A stretch of DNA of 45,593 bases from Eubacterium sp. (GCA_017541035.1 JAFXZW010000018.1:1-45593), one strand, 5' to 3'. Positions 6,303 through 15,066 are shown, numbered from the stretch's first letter. The notes: generated by a model from the letters alone, not told the origin. Numbers and translations are program-made.

Positions 6303-7847
6303 TTACTTGTCCAACGACTTCAGCGTCGGGAACAGCAGCACATCTCTGATTGCCGGGCTGTCGGTCATGATCATCACCAATCTGTCGATGCCGTATCCGA
6401 TACCACCTGTGGGGGGCATACCGACCTCCAGCGCATTCAGAAAGTCCTCATCGGTGTGCTGAGCCTCATCATCTCCGGCATCTGCCAGGGCATCCTGCGC
6501 CGCGAAACGCTCACGCTGGTCGATGGGATCGTTCAGCTCGGAATAGGCATTTGCCATCTCCCAGCCGTTCATGAAGAACTCGAAGCGCTCCACATAGTTC
6601 GGATCTTCCGGCTTCTTTTTGGTGAGCGGTGAGATCTCGATGGGGTGATCCATGATGAAGGTAGGCTGGACGAGATGCTCCTCCACATAGGTTTCGAAGA
6701 AGAGATTCAGGATATCTCCCTTCTTGTGGAAATCCTCAAATTCAATATGGTGTTCCTTGGCCAGAGCCTTTGCGGCCTCGGTGTCTGCCACGGTATTCCA
6801 GTCTACACCGGAATATTTCTTTACGGCATCCACCATGGTAATCCTTTCGAAGGGCTTGCCGAGATCCATTTCCACGCCTTGATAAGTGATCTTCGTGGTT
6901 CCGAGGACCTCCTGGGCGATGTGACGGTACATATTCTCCGTCAGATCCATCATCCCGTGATAATCGGTGTATGCCTGATACAGCTCCATCAATGTGAATT
7001 CCGGGTTATGGCGGGTATCAACGCCTTCATTCCGGAAGACACGGCCAATCTCGTACACGCGCTCCATACCGCCTACAATCAGACGCTTCAGGTAAAGCTC
7101 CAAAGAGATCCGGAGCTTCAGGTCCTCATCCAGCGCATTGAAATGTGTCTCGAAGGGGCGTGCTGCTGCGCCACCGGGATTGGATACAAGCATGGGGGTT
7201 TCCACCTCCATAAAGCCCTGGGCGTCCAGAAAACGGCGGATGCAGGAAATGATCTGCGAACGTTTTACAAAGGTATCCTTCACTTCGGGATTCATGATAA
7301 GATCCACATATCGCTGACGGTAACGGAGATCCGTATTCGTCAGGCCATGAAACTTCTCCGGAAGAATCTGAAGACTCTTGGTGAGCAGGGTAATCTCCTT
7401 TGCATGCACAGAGATCTCCCCGGTCTTTGTCCGGAAGACATAGCCCTTCACGCCCACAATATCACCGATATCCATGCGCTTGAAACCCTTGTAGGCTTCC
7501 TCGCCCAGATCATCCCGGGTTACGTACAGCTGGATATTTCCTTTAAGATCCTGAAGATTACCAAAGGAAGCCTTGCCCATGACGCGTTTGGACATAAGCC
7601 GCCCCGCGATGGAGACAATCATTCTCTCCTCTTCGGGGATCTCAGGCGCTTCCTCTCCCTCTGCCGGCTTCGGCCATTTAGCTTCAAAGGCAGCCTTCGC
7701 CTCTGTTGTATGGCAGCTGACATCGTATTTTGTGATCACGAAGGGATCCTGTCCTGCCGTCTGCAGCTCTGCAAGCTTCTCCCGGCGTACCTTCAGAAGC
7801 TGGTTGATATCCTGTTCCTTAACCTGCTGATTTCCTTCCGCTGCCAT
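6303..7847 (-). CDS. lysS: Lysyl-tRNA synthetase (class II)
   Basis: This is a 514-residue class II lysyl-tRNA synthetase, which charges tRNA-Lys with lysine using ATP. An N-terminal OB-fold anticodon-binding domain occupies about residues 65-165 (VSIAGRLMSKRVMGKASF). The catalytic core has motif 1 around RYRQRYVDLIMNPE, motif 2 FRNEGVDTRHNPEFT and motif 3 GGIGYGIDRLVM near the C-terminus. I place the start at 7847 (MAAEGNQQ), preceded by GAGGAGG 7 bases upstream; the longer frame runs into the intergenic region after greA. The C-terminus (LLFPTLKSLDK) is complete. It is 98 bases downstream of greA on the same strand, as in many Clostridia. Confidence 0.97.
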   Translation of the reverse strand: MAAEGNQQVKEQDINQLLKVRREKLAELQTAGQDPFVITKYDVSCHTTEAKAAFEAKWPKPAEGEEAPEIPEEERMIVSIAGRLMSKRVMGKASFGNLQDLKGNIQLYVTRDDLGEEAYKGFKRMDIGDIVGVKGYVFRTKTGEISVHAKEITLLTKSLQILPEKFHGLTNTDLRYRQRYVDLIMNPEVKDTFVKRSQIISCIRRFLDAQGFMEVETPMLVSNPGGAAARPFETHFNALDEDLKLRISLELYLKRLIVGGMERVYEIGRVFRNEGVDTRHNPEFTLMELYQAYTDYHGMMDLTENMYRHIAQEVLGTTKITYQGVEMDLGKPFERITMVDAVKKYSGVDWNTVADTEAAKALAKEHHIEFEDFHKKGDILNLFFETYVEEHLVQPTFIMDHPIEISPLTKKKPEDPNYVERFEFFMNGWEMANAYSELNDPIDQRERFAAQDALADAGDDEAQHTDEDFLNALEVGMPPTGGIGYGIDRLVMIMTDSPAIRDVLLFPTLKSLDK

Positions 7848-7945
7848 TTTCTTCCTCCTCTTACATGCATTCCTATGAATACAGATCTGTTGCAAAAAAG
7901 GGATGCACCCGGCATCCCTTTCTATTACCGTGTTCAATTACCGGA

Positions 7946-8428
7946 TCACTCTCTCCAGAAATTTGTGATCTTAAAGTTCTTCGTCCCGTTGGGTGTCTCC
8001 ACAGTTACGATCTGTCCGGTTTTCGAGCCGATCAGGCGCTCGCCCACCGGCGATTCGTTGGAGATCTTCCCATTCAGGATATCGGACTCCGTGGAACCTA
8101 CAAGCTTGTACGTGTAGGATGTATGAGTCTCCATATCTTCAAATGTAACGCTGCTGCCGAAGTTCACGGTTTCCTTGTTCTGAGAACCCTCATCAGCAGT
8201 AACCGCATTTTTCAGGATACGGTCAATTTCGGAGATCCGGTTCTCGATTTCGCGCTGCTCGTCGCGCGCTGCATCGTACTCGGCGTTCTCTGACAAGTCG
8301 CCCTGTTCCCTGGCTTCCTTGATCTTCTGCGCAACCTCACGACGGCGGTTTACCTTCAGATTCTGAAGTTCATCCTCCAGCTGCTTCAAGCCTTCATACG
8401 TTAAAATGATCTGCTTATCCTCAGCCAC
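7946..8428 (-). CDS. greA: Transcription elongation factor GreA
   Basis: This is a 160-residue GreA, which binds the RNA polymerase secondary channel and stimulates cleavage of backtracked transcripts. The N-terminal antiparallel coiled coil (residues 1-75) carries the tip sequence GDLSENAEYDAARDEQ with the acidic residues that hold the catalytic metal. A C-terminal FKBP-like domain ends NGTKNFKITNFWRE. The true start is the GTG at 8428, 8 bases after AGGAAGGAG. A longer open frame to 8632 is an artefact that translates the tRNA-Leu gene. Its length is normal for GreA. Confidence 0.95.
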   Translation of the reverse strand: MAEDKQIILTYEGLKQLEDELQNLKVNRRREVAQKIKEAREQGDLSENAEYDAARDEQREIENRISEIDRILKNAVTADEGSQNKETVNFGSSVTFEDMETHTSYTYKLVGSTESDILNGKISNESPVGERLIGSKTGQIVTVETPNGTKNFKITNFWRE

Positions 8429-8477
8429 TTCGTCACGCTCCTTCCTGAAAATCATATGTAAAATATCTTTTCTGAAA

Positions 8478-8508
8478 ACGAACTCCTGCCGGAATTCCCG
8501 CAGGAGTT
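8478..8508 (-). terminator. Possible terminator after tRNA-Leu
   Basis: On the minus strand AACTCCTGC and GCAGGAGTT (plus 8500-8508 and 8481-8489) form a 9-bp stem with a 10-base loop, followed by CGTTTTC. It sits 8 bases past the tRNA and about 50 before the greA start. The T-run is weak, so read-through to greA is possible. Confidence 0.55.
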
Positions 8509-8515
8509 TAAGTCG

Positions 8516-8600
8516 TGCAGCTGACGGGACTTGAACCCGAACCCACGTAAAGCGGACATGAACCTGAATCATGCGCGTATGCCAATTCCGCCACAGCTGC
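8516..8600 (-). tRNA. tRNA-Leu (anticodon CAG)
   Basis: This is an 85-base class II tRNA. The acceptor stem is GCAGCTG/CAGCTGC with discriminator A. The anticodon stem CATGA/TCATG encloses the loop TTCAGGT, giving anticodon CAG, which reads CUG. A long variable arm follows, and the T loop is TTCAAGT. The outermost T-stem pair is T-T as read, a small oddity. CCA is not encoded (CGA follows). Confidence 0.93.
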
Positions 8601-8699
8601 GTATTGAGGCGTTCCCTTTTTGGAAACGCCACTTAAGAATGATACCATTTTGTCAGGGCATTGTCAACAACATTTTTCATTTACCCTGATTTCTTTTAT

Positions 8700-9848
8700 T
8701 TACTCGGTTGCCGCTTCCGTGACAGCTTCTGTCGCACTGCTGTCAGTAGTAGTTTCTTCTGTTGCCGTTTCGGATGCTTCCTTCGGAACCGCATTATCAT
8801 AAATGAAGTTCAGCACTTTGTCCTCAAGGACAACATAGTAGTAATCATCATTTGAATAACCGTAGCGGGAATTCAGGGTTTCCACATCATTCAGACCGGA
8901 TGCCTTCAGAAGCTCACGGATTTTCTCCTCTGCTTCCTGCTTGGAGACGGTGATGTCTTCCTTCTGGGCAATGGCTCCTACGATCATTTTTCTCTTGATG
9001 TAGCTTTCCACACCGTCCCGGATCTCCTCCTGGAAACTGTCAGCAGTGTACCCGTACATCATCAGGAGCTGATTCAGTTCTATTCCATAGGAAGTTGCCG
9101 TACTCTCAATCTGACTGGTCAGCTTGGCGATCTGGTCCTTCATTTCCTTCTCGGGATAGCTTTTCACGGCGGAGGTATCGGTGATCTGCGTCATCATGGT
9201 TTCGATGTCTTTCTCCTTATCCTCCTCAGCCTGAGTCTTCTCCATATCTTCCCTCAGGTGCTTCCGGTATTCATCAATCGTCTTGTATTCTGTCTTTTCG
9301 GCAACGAGCTCATCCGTCAGTTCAGGATATTCCATTTTGGAAATGTAGTTCAGCGTAGTCTCAAATACCGCCGGCTTCCCGTTCAGTTCTTCCTTTCCGT
9401 AATTCTCCGGAAATGTTACCTTCACCTCAAAGGTCTCACCGGGTTTGTGACCAACGATCTGGTCATCGAATCCTGCAACATAACCGCTGGAACCGAGCGT
9501 GATCTCCGTTCCTGCCCCCTTCGTGGAACCGCTTTCAAATTCCACTCCATCGATCCGTCCGACATAATCTATTCCGACGGTATCTCCCGATTCAGCCGTT
9601 CCTTCCGTCTTCTTTACAGTCTCACCAAAGCCCATGACCCACTGCGTAAGCCTGGTCTCTACATTTGAATCCGTGATCTCGGTCTTTGTCTGGGTGTACT
9701 CAATCCCCTTGTAGGTTCCCAGATCCACTTCCCTTCCGTAACGCTCCTTCAATACCTCAGCCGGATTACCGGAGGTTCCGCATCCTGCCAAAAGACCAAG
9801 GCACAGGACTCCCGTCAGAATACTCCCGAACAATTTCTTCTTCATCAT
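8700..9848 (-). CDS. Trigger-factor-like FKBP-type peptidyl-prolyl isomerase lipoprotein
   Basis: This 382-residue exported chaperone-like protein begins with a lipoprotein signal (MMKKKLFGSILTGVLCLGLLAGC). The lipobox LLAGC places the mature Cys near residue 23. An FKBP domain follows (about residues 85-170: ESGDTVGIDYVGRIDGVEFE, then GFDDQIVGHKPGETFEVKVTFPENYG). Then comes a helical region like the trigger factor C-terminal arms (ELVAEKTEYKTIDEYRKHLRED onward) and a Thr/Glu/Ala-rich tail. Ribosomal trigger factor lacks a signal peptide, so this is a membrane-anchored relative working outside the cytoplasm. It is monocistronic; AGAGGAAATTC precedes the double ATG. The fold is firm; the client proteins are unknown. 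Confidence 0.88.
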   Translation of the reverse strand: MMKKKLFGSILTGVLCLGLLAGCGTSGNPAEVLKERYGREVDLGTYKGIEYTQTKTEITDSNVETRLTQWVMGFGETVKKTEGTAESGDTVGIDYVGRIDGVEFESGSTKGAGTEITLGSSGYVAGFDDQIVGHKPGETFEVKVTFPENYGKEELNGKPAVFETTLNYISKMEYPELTDELVAEKTEYKTIDEYRKHLREDMEKTQAEEDKEKDIETMMTQITDTSAVKSYPEKEMKDQIAKLTSQIESTATSYGIELNQLLMMYGYTADSFQEEIRDGVESYIKRKMIVGAIAQKEDITVSKQEAEEKIRELLKASGLNDVETLNSRYGYSNDDYYYVVLEDKVLNFIYDNAVPKEASETATEETTTDSSATEAVTEAATE

Positions 9849-10032
9849 GAATTTCCTCTTTCCGTTCTTAGGATCTCTTGAAAAATATACTCTGTCGTTA
9901 TATCATATCATATTGAAAAAGGAAAGTCTTTTTTACAAGACTTCATTGAAAATCCATGGTTTTCCGGCTTTATCCTTTCTTTTCTTCACAGATGGAACCC
10001 GTTTCTTCCTTTAATAATGCCTTTCTTGAATA

Positions 10033-10080
10033 CCCCAATATATAGTGTTTGGTTGAAAATTATTTTACAATATTTAGTAT
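10033..10080 (+). promoter_or_regulatory. Two NrdR boxes upstream of nrdD
   Basis: Box 1 (10033-10048, CCCCAATATATAGTGT) and box 2 (10065-10080, TTACAATATTTAGTAT) both fit the NrdR consensus ACACWATATATWGTGT over the central bases. They are 32 bases apart start to start, three helical turns, the usual spacing of paired NrdR boxes. They lie just upstream of the -35 element. NrdR represses ribonucleotide reductase genes when bound to (d)ATP. The rest of the gap 9849-10189 shows no gene. Confidence 0.8.
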
Positions 10081-10087
10081 TTTCCCC

Positions 10088-10116
10088 TTTACAAAGCAAA
10101 GTCCCGGTGATATAAT
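10088..10116 (+). promoter_or_regulatory. Sigma-A type promoter of nrdD
   Basis: TTTACA (10088-10093) and TATAAT (10111-10116) are separated by 17 bases. The second NrdR box ends 8 bases before the -35. Confidence 0.82.
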
Positions 10117-10189
10117 CCCATGGTGTAGGCGATTCGAATGTTTGAATCGCTTTCGTTTACTGTTTTTTTTGGTAGAGGAGATGAATGGG

Positions 10190-12388
10190 ATGTTTGTAGT
10201 AAAAAGAGATGGGACCATCGTTGATTTTGACCGCAGCAAGATTGTTGTTGCGATCCAGAAAGCCAACGCTGAGGTCGAGCCGGAGGAGAAGGTTACCGAC
10301 GCCAAGATTGAAGAGATTGTACATGGCATCGAGACAAAGAAGAGAAAACGTATCCTGGTTGAGGACATCCAGGATATCATTGAGCAGGAGCTGATGGAGG
10401 ACGGGAAGTATATCCTGGCCAAGACCTACATCATTTACCGGTATACCCGTGAACTGGTGCGTAAGGCCAATACTACGGATGATTCCATCCTGAGTCTCAT
10501 CAAGAACAGCAACAAGGACGTTATGGAGGAGAATTCCAACAAGAATGCGACGGTTGCTTCCACCCAGCGTGATCTGATCGCAGGCGAGGTATCCAAGGAT
10601 CTTACCCGGCGTGTATTGCTTCCGGAGAAGATCTCCAAGGCTCATGATGAGGGCGTTCTGCATTTCCATGATGCAGATTATTTCCTGCAGCCCATTTTCA
10701 ACTGCTGCCTCATCAATATCGGAGATATGCTGGATAACGGTACGGTCATGAACGGCAAGCTGATCGAGAGTCCCAAGAGCTTCCAGGTAGCCTGCACCGT
10801 AACAACCCAGATCATTGCTTCCGTGGCATCCTCCCAGTACGGCGGACAGTCTGTGGATATGATCCATCTCGGAAAGTACCTGCGGAAGAGCTACGAAAAG
10901 TATAAAGCGATTTTTGAAGAGCGTTTCGCCGGCAAGGTGGATGCGGATACTCTGGAGGATATGATCCAGGAGCGTCTGAACGATGAGCTGAAGAGCGGCG
11001 TACAGACCATGCAGTATCAGATCAATACTCTGATGACCACCAATGGTCAGTCTCCCTTTGTTACCCTTTTCCTGCATCTGGATCCCAACGATGAGTACAT
11101 CGAGGAAAATGCACGGATCATCATGGAGGTGCTCCGTCAACGTCTGGAGGGCATCAAGAACGAGGTTGGCGTTTATGTTACACCGGCTTTCCCGAAGCTG
11201 GTTTACGTGCTGGATGAGTGCAATAACCTCACCGGCGGAAAGTATGATTATATCACGGAAATGGCCGTTCAGTGCTCCGCAAAGCGGATGTATCCGGATT
11301 ACATTTCCGCAAAGAAAATGCGTGAGAATTATGAAGGAAATGTATTCTCACCCATGGGCTGCCGCAGCTTCCTTTCTCCCTGGAAGGATGAAAACGGCAA
11401 CTACAAATTCGAAGGACGTTTCAATCAGGGCGTTGTCTCTCTGAATCTTCCCCAGATGGGTATCATCGCACACGGTGATGAGGATGTCTTCTGGAAGATT
11501 TTCGATGAACGTCTGAACCTTTGTTATGAAGCTCTGATGTGCCGTCACAATGCTCTGATGGGTGTAACCAGCGATGTTTCTCCCATCCACTGGCAGTACG
11601 GTGCCATCGCTCGTCTGGAAAAGGGCGAGAAGATCGATAAGTATCTGATGGGCGGCTACTCCTCTATTTCACTTGGATACATCGGTCTGTATGAGCTGAC
11701 GAAGCTGATGACCGGCGAGAGCCACACAACCGAGAAAGGCTTCGATTTCGCTATGCGCGTCATGAAGCGGTTGCGTTCCGCCTGTGATCAGTGGAAGGCG
11801 GACACAGGAATCGGCTTTGCGCTTTATGGTACACCGGCCGAATCCCTGTGCTACCGTTTTGCCCGAATCGACAAGGCACGCTTCGGAACGATCCCGGATG
11901 TTACGGACAAGGGGTATTACACCAACTCCTATCATGTGGATGTACGTGAGGATATCGATGCTTTCACCAAGTTCCGGTTTGAAGCAGAGTTCCAGCCCAT
12001 TTCCTCCGGCGGATGCATTTCCTACGTGGAAGTTCCGAATATGAGCAACAACCTGGAAGCTCTGGCTGAGATGGTACGGTTCATCTACAACAACATCCAG
12101 TATGCGGAATTCAACACCAAGTCCGACTATTGCCATGTATGCGGTTTCGACGGCGAGATCAAGGTGAATGACAACAACGAGTGGGAATGCCCGCAATGTC
12201 ACAACAAGGATCATGGGAAAATGACCGTGACCCGTCGTACCTGCGGTTATCTGGGAGAGAACTTCTGGAATGTCGGAAAGACCAAGGAGATAAAGGCCCG
12301 GGTACTTCATGTATCCAAGAGCAGCCTCCCGGAGATCGAAGGCGTTAAGACCATCGCCATGCCTGTTGCCTGCGGATGTGATTCGTAA
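10190..12388 (+). CDS. nrdD: Anaerobic (class III) ribonucleoside-triphosphate reductase
   Basis: This 732-residue glycyl-radical enzyme reduces NTPs to dNTPs without oxygen. The N-terminal ATP-cone (VVKRDGTIVDFDRSK onward, about residues 1-95) gives allosteric control. The core follows (NATVASTQRDLIAGEVSKDL, then VLHFHDADYF). The C-terminal zinc site is Cys648-X2-Cys651 and Cys667-X2-Cys670, and the radical Gly686 lies in RTCGYLG. The start at 10190 is chosen because GAGGAG lies 10 bases upstream and the protein then begins MFVVKRDG like its homologues. An upstream ATG at 10181 is too close to that site. nrdG follows 106 bases later, and paired NrdR boxes precede the promoter. Confidence 0.97.
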   Translation: MFVVKRDGTIVDFDRSKIVVAIQKANAEVEPEEKVTDAKIEEIVHGIETKKRKRILVEDIQDIIEQELMEDGKYILAKTYIIYRYTRELVRKANTTDDSILSLIKNSNKDVMEENSNKNATVASTQRDLIAGEVSKDLTRRVLLPEKISKAHDEGVLHFHDADYFLQPIFNCCLINIGDMLDNGTVMNGKLIESPKSFQVACTVTTQIIASVASSQYGGQSVDMIHLGKYLRKSYEKYKAIFEERFAGKVDADTLEDMIQERLNDELKSGVQTMQYQINTLMTTNGQSPFVTLFLHLDPNDEYIEENARIIMEVLRQRLEGIKNEVGVYVTPAFPKLVYVLDECNNLTGGKYDYITEMAVQCSAKRMYPDYISAKKMRENYEGNVFSPMGCRSFLSPWKDENGNYKFEGRFNQGVVSLNLPQMGIIAHGDEDVFWKIFDERLNLCYEALMCRHNALMGVTSDVSPIHWQYGAIARLEKGEKIDKYLMGGYSSISLGYIGLYELTKLMTGESHTTEKGFDFAMRVMKRLRSACDQWKADTGIGFALYGTPAESLCYRFARIDKARFGTIPDVTDKGYYTNSYHVDVREDIDAFTKFRFEAEFQPISSGGCISYVEVPNMSNNLEALAEMVRFIYNNIQYAEFNTKSDYCHVCGFDGEIKVNDNNEWECPQCHNKDHGKMTVTRRTCGYLGENFWNVGKTKEIKARVLHVSKSSLPEIEGVKTIAMPVACGCDS

Positions 12389-12404
12389 AGACAGATATCT
12401 GTGC

Positions 12405-12433
12405 TTGACATTTTCATGTAAATAATGAATACT
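12405..12433 (+). promoter_or_regulatory. Possible internal promoter for nrdG
   Basis: TTGACA (12405-12410), a 17-base spacer and AATACT (12428-12433) resemble a sigma-A promoter between nrdD and nrdG. Transcription would begin near the hairpin at 12435. Confidence 0.45.
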
Positions 12434-12434
12434 G

Positions 12435-12471
12435 AATATGTCTCGTGGACATCGTGTCCATGAGGCATATT
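12435..12471 (+). other. 17-bp hairpin between nrdD and nrdG
   Basis: 12435-12451 and 12455-12471 pair over 17 bases with only two G-U pairs and a 3-base loop (TCG). No T-run follows (TCATTTCAC), so it is not a canonical terminator. It may stabilise or process the nrdD transcript, or set the nrdD:nrdG ratio. Confidence 0.7.
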
Positions 12472-12494
12472 TCATTTCACAAAGGGGTACTGTA

Positions 12495-13043
12495 ATGCAT
12501 TTTGGAGAAATCTATAAGGCCGACTCGGCAAATGGGCCGGGAGTCCGGGTCAGCGTTTTTGTAAGCGGATGCACGATTCACTGCAAGGGCTGTTTCAACG
12601 CCAAGACCTGGGACTTCAACTATGGACGTCTCTGGACCAAAGAGACATCCGATTATCTGATAAAGGAGCTGAGTCTGCCCTATTACCGCGGCCTTACCAT
12701 TCTGGGCGGAGAGCCCTTTGAGCCCCAGAACCAGCCGGCCGTAAGTGAATTGATCCTGCGTGTGCGGACGGAGCTTCCGGAAAAGGATATCTGGGTTTAT
12801 ACCGGCAACACCTATGATGAGAACCTGATCCCCGGAGGAAGCCGGTATATTCAGGACTACACAGACAGGATCCTCGATAATATCGACGTTCTGGTGGACG
12901 GTCCTTTTGTGGAAGACCTGTTGAATCTGAATCTCAGATTCCGAGGCTCCGAGAACCAGCGGATCATTAATATGCGGGAGACCAGAAAGCAGGGAACCGT
13001 AGTACTTCATCCGCTGAATGAGTACACTCCCCTTTCAAAGTAA
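12495..13043 (+). CDS. nrdG: Anaerobic ribonucleotide reductase activating enzyme (radical SAM)
   Basis: This 182-residue radical SAM activase generates the glycyl radical on NrdD using S-adenosylmethionine and reduced flavodoxin or ferredoxin. The iron-sulfur motif is Cys26-X3-Cys30-X2-Cys33 (SGCTIHCKGCFN), and the SAM-binding ILGGEPFEPQN segment follows. The start at 12495 (MHFGEIYKADSANGPG) matches homologues and has AAAGGGG at normal spacing. The longer frame would begin inside the hairpin. The length is usual for NrdG. Confidence 0.96.
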   Translation: MHFGEIYKADSANGPGVRVSVFVSGCTIHCKGCFNAKTWDFNYGRLWTKETSDYLIKELSLPYYRGLTILGGEPFEPQNQPAVSELILRVRTELPEKDIWVYTGNTYDENLIPGGSRYIQDYTDRILDNIDVLVDGPFVEDLLNLNLRFRGSENQRIINMRETRKQGTVVLHPLNEYTPLSK

Positions 13044-13066
13044 AACCCTTGCTGCAATAAAGTACT

Positions 13067-13094
13067 TTGAAAAGCGGACGACTTGTGATAGAAT
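13067..13094 (+). promoter_or_regulatory. Promoter of dut
   Basis: TTGAAA (13067-13072), a 16-base spacer and TAGAAT (13089-13094) lie 32 bases before the dut start. Confidence 0.6.
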
Positions 13095-13126
13095 TAGGAA
13101 ATAACGAATACCCGAGGTAAAAAGAG

Positions 13127-13576
13127 TTGGTCAAAACCATTCCCGTAAAAATCAAGAAGATAAAGCCGAATGCCGCGATCCCGACTTACGGGTCTATGTA
13201 CGCTGCCGGTGCAGACCTTTATGCCTGCATTGACAGCGCTGTTTCCGTCCAACCGGGTGAAACGCATATGATCCCCACCGGCCTTGCCATGGAGCTTCCT
13301 GAAGGCTACGCGGGTCTGATTTATGCCCGAAGCGGACTTGCCAGTAAGAAGGGGCTTGCCCCCGCAAATAAAGTCGGTGTGATCGATTCGGATTACCGCG
13401 GAGAAGTAATGGTTGCGTTGCACAACCACTCTGCCGTTGAAGCTTCCATAGAGCCCGGAGAGCGGATCGCCCAGCTCGTCATTACCCCTTATATTATGGG
13501 CATTTTTGATGAAGCGGAGGATCTGTCCGATACGGAGCGCGGAGCGGGCGGCTTTGGCTCTACGGGAACGAAATAA
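13127..13576 (+). CDS. dut: dUTP diphosphatase
   Basis: This 149-residue homotrimeric dUTPase hydrolyses dUTP to dUMP and keeps uracil out of DNA. All five family motifs are visible: AAGADLYA (I), RSGLA (II), GVIDSDYRGEV with the catalytic Asp (III), GERIAQLV (IV) and the C-terminal RGAGGFGSTG (V). The start is TTG at 13127, 8 bases after GAGGT. It lies downstream of nrdDG, giving a small nucleotide-supply cluster, but has its own promoter and terminator. Confidence 0.95.
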   Translation: MVKTIPVKIKKIKPNAAIPTYGSMYAAGADLYACIDSAVSVQPGETHMIPTGLAMELPEGYAGLIYARSGLASKKGLAPANKVGVIDSDYRGEVMVALHNHSAVEASIEPGERIAQLVITPYIMGIFDEAEDLSDTERGAGGFGSTGTK

Positions 13577-13600
13577 GTCCGAATATCGTAATGAAATGAG

Positions 13601-13630
13601 AAACACCGGCACGTAAGTACCGGTGTTTTT
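13601..13630 (+). terminator. Terminator after dut
   Basis: AAACACCGG (13601-13609) and CCGGTGTTT (13620-13628) form a perfect 9-bp stem that continues into a T-run. Confidence 0.85.
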
Positions 13631-13666
13631 CATCTTTTACATACGAAAAAGAAGGGAGGTATCTCC

Positions 13667-15013
13667 ATGGAGAATCTCACCATTGATGAATTAAGCGAAA
13701 TGCTGAAGAACCGGCAGCTGCACGCCATCCGGGAAAGACTGGTGGAAATGAACGAGGTCGATCTCGCCGAACTCCTCTCCTCTCTGGATGAAGAGCAGCA
13801 GTCCATCGCCTTCCGTATCCTTCCGAAGGAACTGGCTGCCGACACCTTCTCTTATCTGGAGTCGGAAACTCAGCAGAACCTGATCACAGCTCTGTCAGAT
13901 AAGGAGTTGAATTATATCATCGAGAACCTCTTTCTGGATGATACGGTGGATATGATCGAGGAAATGCCGGCCAATGTGGTAAAACGTATTCTGTCCAATA
14001 CCGACCCTGTCACACGACGCGAGATAAATGAGCTCCTGAAATACCCGGAGGACTCTGCCGGAAGCATCATGACCACCGAGTATGTGCGTCTGCAGGAGGG
14101 CATGACCGTTCAGCAGGCCTTTGACCGCATCCGAAAGGTTGGTGTGGATAAGGAAACCATTTATACCTGTTACGTCACCAATGCAAAACGCGAACTGCTT
14201 GGGGTTGTGACCATCAAGGACCTGCTCCTGTCCGAGTACGAGACTGAGATCCGGGATATCATGGAAACGAATATCATTTATGTGACCACCACCGAAGACC
14301 AGGAGAAGGTAGCCCACTCCTTCGACCGCTACAACTTCCTGTCTCTCCCGGTTGTGGACAATGAACACCGTCTCGTGGGAATCATTACCTTCGATGATGT
14401 CATCGATGTCCTCCAGGAAGAGAATACCGAGGATATCGAGCGTATGGCCGCTATTATCCCCACGGACAAACCCTATATCAAAACCTCGGCTTTCGAAACC
14501 TATAAGAAGCGTATTCCCTGGCTTCTCCTGCTGATGATCTCCGCCACCTTTACCGGTGCCATCATCGCGCACTACGAGGCCGCTCTCGGGGCTTATGTGG
14601 TTCTTACCGCCTATATTCCCATGCTGATGGATACCGGCGGAAATGCGGGCTCTCAGGCCTCTGTTTCCATCATCCGCGGTATCTCTCTGGAGGAGATCGA
14701 ATTCAAAGATATCTTCCGGATCCAGGGCAAGGAATTCTTTGTATCGCTGATGTGCGGCGGTACACTGGCAGTTGCCAACTTCATCAAGCTCCTGGTATTC
14801 GACAAGGTCACAGTCATCATCGCTCTGGTAGTCTGCCTCACCCTGCTCTGCACCGTGATCGTAGCCAAATTTGTGGGCTGTTCCCTGCCGATTCTGGCTA
14901 AGAAGGTTGGCTTTGACCCGGCCGTAATGGCCAGCCCCTTTATCACCACTATAGTGGATGCCATTTCCCTGTTGATCTACTTCCAGTTTGCATCACATAT
15001 TCTGGGTGTCTGA
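13667..15013 (+). CDS. mgtE: MgtE-type magnesium transporter
   Basis: This is a 448-residue MgtE dimeric Mg2+ channel. The N-terminal helical superhelix domain (about residues 1-130) contains the usual ELAELLSSLDEEQQ-like repeats. A CBS pair follows at about 135-255 (EYVRLQEGMTVQQAFDRIR, then SLPVVDNEHRLVGIITFDDV) and acts as the magnesium sensor. Five membrane helices fill the C-terminus, with the pore sequence MDTGGNAGSQAS near residue 325. The start has GGGAGGT 7 bases upstream. The 90-base gap after dut contains a terminator and no room for an M-box riboswitch. Confidence 0.95.
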   Translation: MENLTIDELSEMLKNRQLHAIRERLVEMNEVDLAELLSSLDEEQQSIAFRILPKELAADTFSYLESETQQNLITALSDKELNYIIENLFLDDTVDMIEEMPANVVKRILSNTDPVTRREINELLKYPEDSAGSIMTTEYVRLQEGMTVQQAFDRIRKVGVDKETIYTCYVTNAKRELLGVVTIKDLLLSEYETEIRDIMETNIIYVTTTEDQEKVAHSFDRYNFLSLPVVDNEHRLVGIITFDDVIDVLQEENTEDIERMAAIIPTDKPYIKTSAFETYKKRIPWLLLLMISATFTGAIIAHYEAALGAYVVLTAYIPMLMDTGGNAGSQASVSIIRGISLEEIEFKDIFRIQGKEFFVSLMCGGTLAVANFIKLLVFDKVTVIIALVVCLTLLCTVIVAKFVGCSLPILAKKVGFDPAVMASPFITTIVDAISLLIYFQFASHILGV

Positions 15014-15066
15014 TACGCTTTCGCCTTTAAAGGGTCAGACAAAATCTCACCTGAAAAAGAAAAAAC

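Noticed and set aside
6645-8117. 490-residue plus-strand open frame opposite lysS and greA
   Set aside because: It is antisense to two certain genes and has no family motifs or start signal.
8429-8632. N-terminal extension of greA by 68 residues
   Set aside because: The extension translates the tRNA-Leu gene; a GTG with a proper ribosome binding site at 8428 gives the normal 160-residue protein.
13577-13666. M-box magnesium riboswitch before mgtE
   Set aside because: Only 90 bases separate dut and mgtE, and they hold a terminator; the space and conserved elements are missing.
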